This document shows positions 56,794 through 60,644 of a stretch of 60,644 bases of DNA, piece by piece. Under the pieces are notes generated by a model. The model ran no database searches. It had not been told where the DNA came from and worked only from the letters and a program-made list of their open reading frames with translations. Origin of the DNA: Deltaproteobacteria bacterium (GTDB lineage: Bacteria; Myxococcota_A; Polyangia; HGW-17; SLPX01); the NCBI GenBank assembly GCA_021162935.1, contig JAGGXR010000154.1, positions 1-60,644 on the forward strand, given 5' to 3'. Numbering within the stretch: position 1 is the first letter of the stretch; every line of letters begins with the position of its first letter. A program made the translations under genes and the position numbers.

Positions 56794-58010
56794 CGCGATT
56801 TCCGGTATCCAAGGGGCGACGCTCGAGCCTGGGACGGGCCTGTTCTTGGTTCGGGGCGTTTGTCCTGCTTCTTTCCGGCTTGGCTGGAATCTGGACAGCC
56901 TGCTCGCCGCATCGGTTGCCGGCAGAGTTTCGTCGCGGCATGGCGGCCGAAGAACATGGGCGCCTCGACGAGGCGCTCCGTCACTACGAACACGTTTTTC
57001 ACTCTGGGAAACGTCTCGAGGATCGGGCGGCTGCAGGGATTCGTCGAGCCGGAATCTTGAGACGGATGGAGCGGTTTCGAAAGGCGGTGGATGCGTATCT
57101 CGCGGTGGAAGCCGGACCGGGACGTGGCACCAGGGACGGAGCCCGTGGGATGTATCGCGCAGCCGGTATCCTGGCAGGACCGCTCCATCAAGAGCGTCGC
57201 GCAATGCGTGTCTGGAAAAACGTCGTGGCGCGGTATCCCGATACGGTGTCCGCCGAGGACGCGCTTGCCAGGATCGTGGCCTGGTACCGAGGACACGACG
57301 CCGTACCCGCGCTCCTGTCCTACTTGCGTGCTACGCTGAGACGCTCGCCAGACAAGGCGGTCACCGTGCACGTGCTTTGGGAATCGGCCCGCATCGAGCA
57401 AAAGGTGCTCCATCGACCGGCAAGAGCGGTTCGTCTCTATGAACAGGTCTATCGTTTGCGCCCACGTGGTGCGCTGGCCGACGACGCCATGATAGCGGCG
57501 GCCAGAACATGGAGGAGACTGCAACGACCCGACCAGGCGCTCGTCTGGTACAAACGTCTGCTCGGCACGAAGACTGCCTCTTGGATCGTGGGTTCCTATC
57601 ACTCGGAATGGCTCGACGATGCCCTGTTCGAGTTGGGCCAGACGTACCTCGATGATTTGGGACGCATCGGACGGGCCAAAGATGCATTTCGCAAGCTCGT
57701 GAAAGACTTTCCTGACTCGGTGCTCCGCGACGACGCCCTCTGGTGGGTCTGCCTCTGCGATCTGCGGCAGGGCCACGCCGCCTGGGCCCGCAAGGCGCTC
57801 GCAAACCTGGTGCGCCGATTTCCAGAGAGTCGATTCCGACTCGAAGCCAAAGCCTTGGATGACTGGGCTCCTGTGGCGCAAACCTTGGCGGGCAGGAATG
57901 CACATCAGATCTGCGCCGCCCTCGGCGAGCACGCCAAGCTCCATCCTTTTTCGTGGTTTCGTAAGCGACGCAAGGTGTTGTCCAAACGCTTCGGGTGCAC
58001 ACAACCATGA
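56790..58010 (+). CDS. TPR lipoprotein
   Basis: 406 residues. Signal LGRACSWFGAFVLLLSGLAGIWTAC with Cys near 38 as possible lipobox. TPR-like helices: AEEHGRLDEALRHYEHVFHSG, RRMERFRKAVDAYLAVE, ARAVRLYEQVYRLRPRGALAD, ALVWYKRLL, RIGRAKDAFRKLVKDFPDS. Resembles BamD/YbgF-type repeat proteins of the outer membrane, but with longer spacing. ATGA overlaps with both neighbours suggest one operon with trmL and the DUF99 gene. Function unknown. Confidence 0.82.
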   Translation: MTRFPVSKGRRSSLGRACSWFGAFVLLLSGLAGIWTACSPHRLPAEFRRGMAAEEHGRLDEALRHYEHVFHSGKRLEDRAAAGIRRAGILRRMERFRKAVDAYLAVEAGPGRGTRDGARGMYRAAGILAGPLHQERRAMRVWKNVVARYPDTVSAEDALARIVAWYRGHDAVPALLSYLRATLRRSPDKAVTVHVLWESARIEQKVLHRPARAVRLYEQVYRLRPRGALADDAMIAAARTWRRLQRPDQALVWYKRLLGTKTASWIVGSYHSEWLDDALFELGQTYLDDLGRIGRAKDAFRKLVKDFPDSVLRDDALWWVCLCDLRQGHAAWARKALANLVRRFPESRFRLEAKALDDWAPVAQTLAGRNAHQICAALGEHAKLHPFSWFRKRRKVLSKRFGCTQP

Positions 58011-58582
58011 GCGACGGCCTGCATAAGCCGGGTCGGCGCCTGATCGGCATCGATGACGGTCCGTTCGACCGGAAGCGTGGCGCGAACGTGCTCGTGGTCG
58101 GGGTGGTGTGCCGAGGCGACCGACTCGATGGGGTGCTCACCACGCACGTGCGCAAAGACGGATGGAACGCCACGGATCGGCTCATCGCCATGATTCGGGA
58201 TTCGAAGTTCAGCGCTCAGCTCCACGGAATCCTTCTCGACGGCATCACCCTCGGTGGCCTCAATATCGTGGACTTGCCCAAGCTGGCTCGAGATACGGGG
58301 TTGCCCGCCATCGCCGTCATTCGTCGCAAGCCGGACCGGCAGGGCATGGAGGATGCCTGTGGGCGTCTGCCGAATCAAGGACGACGCGTGGCCATGCTGC
58401 GGCGGGTAGGGGAGGTGCACGAGGCGGAGCACGTGTTTTTTCAGGTGCAGGGACTGAGTCCCGACGAGGCGAGGCGCGTCGTGGATTCTACGGCTATTTT
58501 CGGATACATTCCAGAACCGATCCGAATGGCGCATCTCATCGGCGGTGGGGTGATCACGGGTCAGAGCGGGCACCGGGCCTAA
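58007..58582 (+). CDS. DUF99 family protein (endonuclease V-like fold)
   Basis: 191 residues from ATG 58007, overlapping the TPR gene as ATGA. Matches the DUF99 pattern: RLIGIDDGPFDRKRG, VLVVGVVCRGDRLDGVLTTHV, DGWNATDRLIAMIRDSKFSAQLHGILLDGITLGGLNIVDLPKLA, GLPAIAVIRRKPDRQGME. Mostly known from archaea; structures place it near endonuclease V, and an activity on deaminated DNA bases has been proposed for related proteins. Here it is bacterial and in a tRNA-modification operon. Acidic residues in IDDGPF and LDGITL are plausible metal ligands. Confidence 0.85.
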   Translation: MSDGLHKPGRRLIGIDDGPFDRKRGANVLVVGVVCRGDRLDGVLTTHVRKDGWNATDRLIAMIRDSKFSAQLHGILLDGITLGGLNIVDLPKLARDTGLPAIAVIRRKPDRQGMEDACGRLPNQGRRVAMLRRVGEVHEAEHVFFQVQGLSPDEARRVVDSTAIFGYIPEPIRMAHLIGGGVITGQSGHRA

Positions 58583-58680
58583 TGGCTCGAGGGTGGGATG
58601 CTGCATCGATTGACCGGGATCAACGACCGCAAGGCAATCTTGTGAAAATGCTCAGTCATGCTCAGTACTGATACACATGA

Positions 58681-58790
58681 CCGTGGAAGTTTGGACACAA
58701 CGGTGAAAGCATGGACACGACCGTGGAAGTTTGGACACAACGGTGAAAGCATGGACACAACCGTGGAAGTTTGGACATGATCGTGGAAGT
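58681..58790. repeat. 20/40-bp tandem minisatellite
   Basis: Two 40-bp units (58681-58720 and 58721-58760) plus a partial third. Each unit is two diverged 20-bp halves (CCGTGGAAGTTTGGACACAA and a GGTGAAAGC form). No spacers, so not CRISPR. It lies between DUF99 and the CDF gene; the minus-strand frame across it is an artefact of the repeats. Confidence 0.85.
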
Positions 58791-58811
58791 TGAAAAGACT
58801 CAGGCACGACC

Positions 58812-59780
58812 ATGACGAGAACCGTGTTGCTGCACCATGGCCACGCGGGGCGCGGGGCGGACGGGGCGGACGGCTCGCACGGCGCGCCTCCCAGCACCGG
58901 CCGGATGCTCGGGGCCCTCCTGCTCAACGTGGGCATCACGGCGACCGAGTTCGTCGTGGGGCTCATCGTGGGTTCGTTGGCGTTGATTGCCGATGCCTTC
59001 CATAACCTGTCGGACGTGGTGGCCCTCGGGTTGAGCTACTTCGGCGTCCGGGCCGAACGCAAGCCGCCGGACATGAGGCACAGTTTCGGTTTCGGCCGTA
59101 CTGAGGTCCTCGTTGGACTGGGCAACGCTCTGGCGCTCGTGGTCATCACGGCGTACATTTTCTACGAGGCGTATCGCCACATCCTACATCCCCCGGCCTT
59201 GCCAGGGGTGAGCCTGCTCATCGTCGGCGGGGTCGGGCTCGTGGGCAACGTGGCGTCGGTCTGGCTCCTGCACGGAGGCGGCGGACGCCAGAGCCTGAAT
59301 GTGCGCAGCGCGATTCTCCACCTTGCCTTGGACGCGCTTTCGGCCATCGGCATCATGATCGCCGCCCTGTTCATCATGGTATGGGGCTGGTCCCTGGCGG
59401 ACCCGGTCGTGAGTATTTTAATAGGCGTCCTGGTCCTTGCCGGCAGCGCTGGTCTGATTCGTGAGGGCATCCACATTCTCATGGAGGGAGTGCCCAAGGA
59501 CTTCGATATCGAGGCGCTCGCTCGAACCATGGAAGGGGTCGAGGGGGTCTGCAGCGTCCATCACATCCATGTGTGGAACGTATCATCCACCTCGACGGTC
59601 ATGTCCGCCCATGTGGTGATCGACGAGGCAAAGCGGGCCGACTTCCAGCCCGTGCTCGAGACGATTCGCCGGGCCCTGGCCGATACCCACCACATCCGTC
59701 ACACGACATTGGAACCTGAAATCGAGGCCTGCCAGGTCGATGGCCTCCTCTGCATTCCGCCTGGTACGGACGCTCCCTAG
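58812..59780 (+). CDS. Cation diffusion facilitator, CzcD/ZitB type
   Basis: 322 residues. His-rich N-terminus (HHGHAGRGADGADG). Six helices; metal site A is in IADAFHNLSD (helix 2) and HLALDALS (helix 5), giving the Asp/His/His/Asp tetrad of Zn2+/Co2+/Cd2+ exporters. The cytoplasmic domain after residue 215 (GVPKDFDIEALARTMEGVEGVCSVHHIHVWNVSS) is of the usual CDF kind. Extrudes divalent metal in exchange for protons. No metal-sensing regulator is adjacent. AGGxACGACC before the start is a poor ribosome site. Confidence 0.95.
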   Translation: MTRTVLLHHGHAGRGADGADGSHGAPPSTGRMLGALLLNVGITATEFVVGLIVGSLALIADAFHNLSDVVALGLSYFGVRAERKPPDMRHSFGFGRTEVLVGLGNALALVVITAYIFYEAYRHILHPPALPGVSLLIVGGVGLVGNVASVWLLHGGGGRQSLNVRSAILHLALDALSAIGIMIAALFIMVWGWSLADPVVSILIGVLVLAGSAGLIREGIHILMEGVPKDFDIEALARTMEGVEGVCSVHHIHVWNVSSTSTVMSAHVVIDEAKRADFQPVLETIRRALADTHHIRHTTLEPEIEACQVDGLLCIPPGTDAP

Positions 59781-59786
59781 TGGAGT

Positions 59787-59860
59787 GAGCGGGCCCTTGA
59801 TACGTCGTCATTGATCGGGCCTTGAGCGGGCCTTGATACGTCGTCACGTCGTCATTGAGG
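59787..59860. repeat. Direct repeats of the TTGATACGTCGTCA unit
   Basis: GAGCGGGCC(C)TTGATACGTCGTCA occurs at 59787-59810 and about 59824-59846, with a further CGTCGTCATTGA copy after it. Reads as a short tandem array in the intergenic region after the CDF gene. It also creates the repeated frames on the minus strand, which I do not treat as genes. Confidence 0.7.
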
Positions 59861-59950
59861 CCCGACCTTAATCGTCGGGTCGATTTCAAAAAAAAACGAC
59901 CAAGTGCGAGCAAGTGCTCGAAGGATGGGGGGCAAAGCCTCTGACGAGGC

Positions 59951-60105
59951 CAGGAAATCTTCAGTCAATGCAGGAAATCTTGACCCAATGGGTAAAAAAT
60001 GAGTGACAGGCATGCCACGACGTTGCGTTTTGTCACAACTTCGCGCAACAACTTCCTATAACCTGGAACTTCCTACAACGTGGAACTTCGTATAGCCTAC
60101 CAGCA
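59951..60105. repeat. Two further short repeat clusters
   Basis: CAGGAAATCTT-A---CAATG appears twice at about 59950-59990, and AACTTCCTA-AAC-TGG type units appear three to four times at about 60037-60101 with a period near 17. Their purine-rich GTGGAA core resembles the 58681 repeats. Nothing else recognisable in 59781-60228. Confidence 0.6.
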
Positions 60106-60228
60106 CCGCCTTCATTTGGTTGCGAACCCTGCCCATACTCTGCCTCGGGATCATGCGCAATCTCCATGACTACAGCAACCGTGATGCTATGTTTATCCAT
60201 GGCCGCGATCCTGTCCAGGTGCCTTTCC

Positions 60229-60240
60229 CAGGGTGATCGC
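60229..60240 (+). mobile_element. Possible left end of the ISAs1-family element
   Basis: CAGGGTGATCGC begins about 100 nt before the transposase start, as is typical of ISAs1-family ends, which start with CAGGG. Its partner end lies outside the window, so neither inverted repeat nor target duplication can be confirmed. Confidence 0.4.
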
Positions 60241-60328
60241 AAAGTCGCAGGACGCCGGGGTTGACGAGAGCGGTCGATCGTGATCTACGCTTCGTGTCGG
60301 GGCTTGCTGCTTCGACAGGAGGCGAAGG

Positions 60329-60644
60329 ATGTCGAAGCCATCTGCAGTGGATGAGGCTGGCCCCCAGCAGGTAGCTTCTTCCGAGTCGTTGTTGAGGGCG
60401 CTGGTCCGAAGGCTCTCGATTGTCACCGAACCCCGCAAGGCCCGCGGAATCCGGCATCCCTTGGTCAACGTCCTGACCATCGCAGTGCTTGGCTGCATGT
60501 GCAGGTGCGACGATGCTGAAGCGTTGGAGGACTGGGGCCGAAAGGAGGCCGCTTGGCTCTCCGACTTCCTCGACATGCCTCATGGTGTACCCAGCCAGGA
60601 CGTGTTTCTTCGCGTGTTGGCGGCTCTCGACCCGACCTGCTTCC
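60329..60644 (+). CDS. ISAs1-family transposase, 5' part (runs off the window)
   Basis: An open frame from ATG 60329, with AGGAGG six nt upstream, stays open for 105 codons to the window end. The translation has RKARGIRHPLVNVLTIAVLG, DDAEALEDWGRKEAAWLSDFL and MPHGVPSQDVFLRVLAALDP, the N-terminal DDE-associated domain of ISAs1/H-repeat transposases. The DDE catalytic part is beyond the edge, so intactness is unknown. Confidence 0.88.
   Translation, partial: MSKPSAVDEAGPQQVASSESLLRALVRRLSIVTEPRKARGIRHPLVNVLTIAVLGCMCRCDDAEALEDWGRKEAAWLSDFLDMPHGVPSQDVFLRVLAALDPTCF

Noticed and set aside
58681-58790. CRISPR-like array
   Set aside because: Units are contiguous 20/40-bp tandem copies with no unique spacers and no cas genes nearby.
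59861-59897. Terminator hairpin after the CDF gene
   Set aside because: CCCGAC and GTCGGG can pair, but the following run is A on the plus strand rather than T, so it would not act as an intrinsic terminator for the CDF transcript.
60033-60242. Small minus-strand frame before the IS element
   Set aside because: Composition is not convincing and no ribosome-binding site or family is seen; at best a gene remnant interrupted by the insertion.

Overview
The window is a moderately GC-rich, gene-dense bacterial chromosome segment. By its gene content I would place it in a deltaproteobacterial lineage (Myxococcota/Bradymonadota-like; inference only, no rRNA or marker tree). Supporting traits are a lexA-imuA-imuB-dnaE2 mutagenesis cassette, a seven-bladed Cys-rich RCC1 lipoprotein, a Tgl/PilF-like TPR lipoprotein, MoxR/DUF58 next to an Omp85 protein, a zinc-ribbon/DUF3426 protein, and an ATP synthase operon with lineage-specific oddities. 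I recognised no tRNA, rRNA or CRISPR array.

Layout. (1) 328-3330: the most novel locus. A promoter drives a 72-residue precursor with a twin-arginine-like leader and a core made of 13 Tyr-X-Asp triplets, then a radical SAM/SPASM enzyme, a SPASM-tail protein that lacks the radical SAM motif, and a small membrane protein. I read it as a RiPP system, possibly making triceptide-like three-residue cyclophanes, with Tat-type export. (2) 3306-13788, minus strand: MoxR, DUF58, a giant Omp85/BamA-like protein with about seven POTRA domains, then a BtuF/FecCD/BtuD-type importer and an anchored hypothetical protein. (3) 14261-17601: a small unknown protein, TatA, a repeat protein and a zinc-ribbon/DUF3426 protein. 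(4) 17843-24055: SOS mutagenesis cassette with a candidate LexA operator between -35 and -10. (5) 24410-30492: metallo-hydrolase, NfuA-like scaffold, secreted hypothetical, PilF/Tgl-like lipoprotein, RodZ-like HTH membrane protein, MgtE and a YbjN-like protein.

(6) 30576-37119: tig-clpP-clpX-lon proteostasis operon, with a trigger factor carrying a long Lys/Thr/Ala tail. (7) 37497-42108: two GAF-HD-GYP proteins and an SUMF1-fold lipoprotein with overlapping ends, divergent from a membrane-anchored MtfA-like metallopeptidase. (8) 42187-50166: F-type ATP synthase operon with an AtpI-AtpB fusion, an insertion of about 58 residues in alpha, and a truncated epsilon. (9) 50290-59780: RCC1 lipoprotein, DUF882/M15-like peptidase plus RecO, PhaR-like regulator, outer-membrane beta-barrel, a trmL-TPR lipoprotein-DUF99 chain, and a CDF metal exporter. 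(10) 58681-60644: intergenic minisatellites and the 5' end of an ISAs1-family element that runs off the window.

Gene starts were moved from the longest ORF where ribosome-binding sites, overlaps with neighbours or signal peptides favoured a different codon. All family assignments are from reading motifs by eye; no database search was run.
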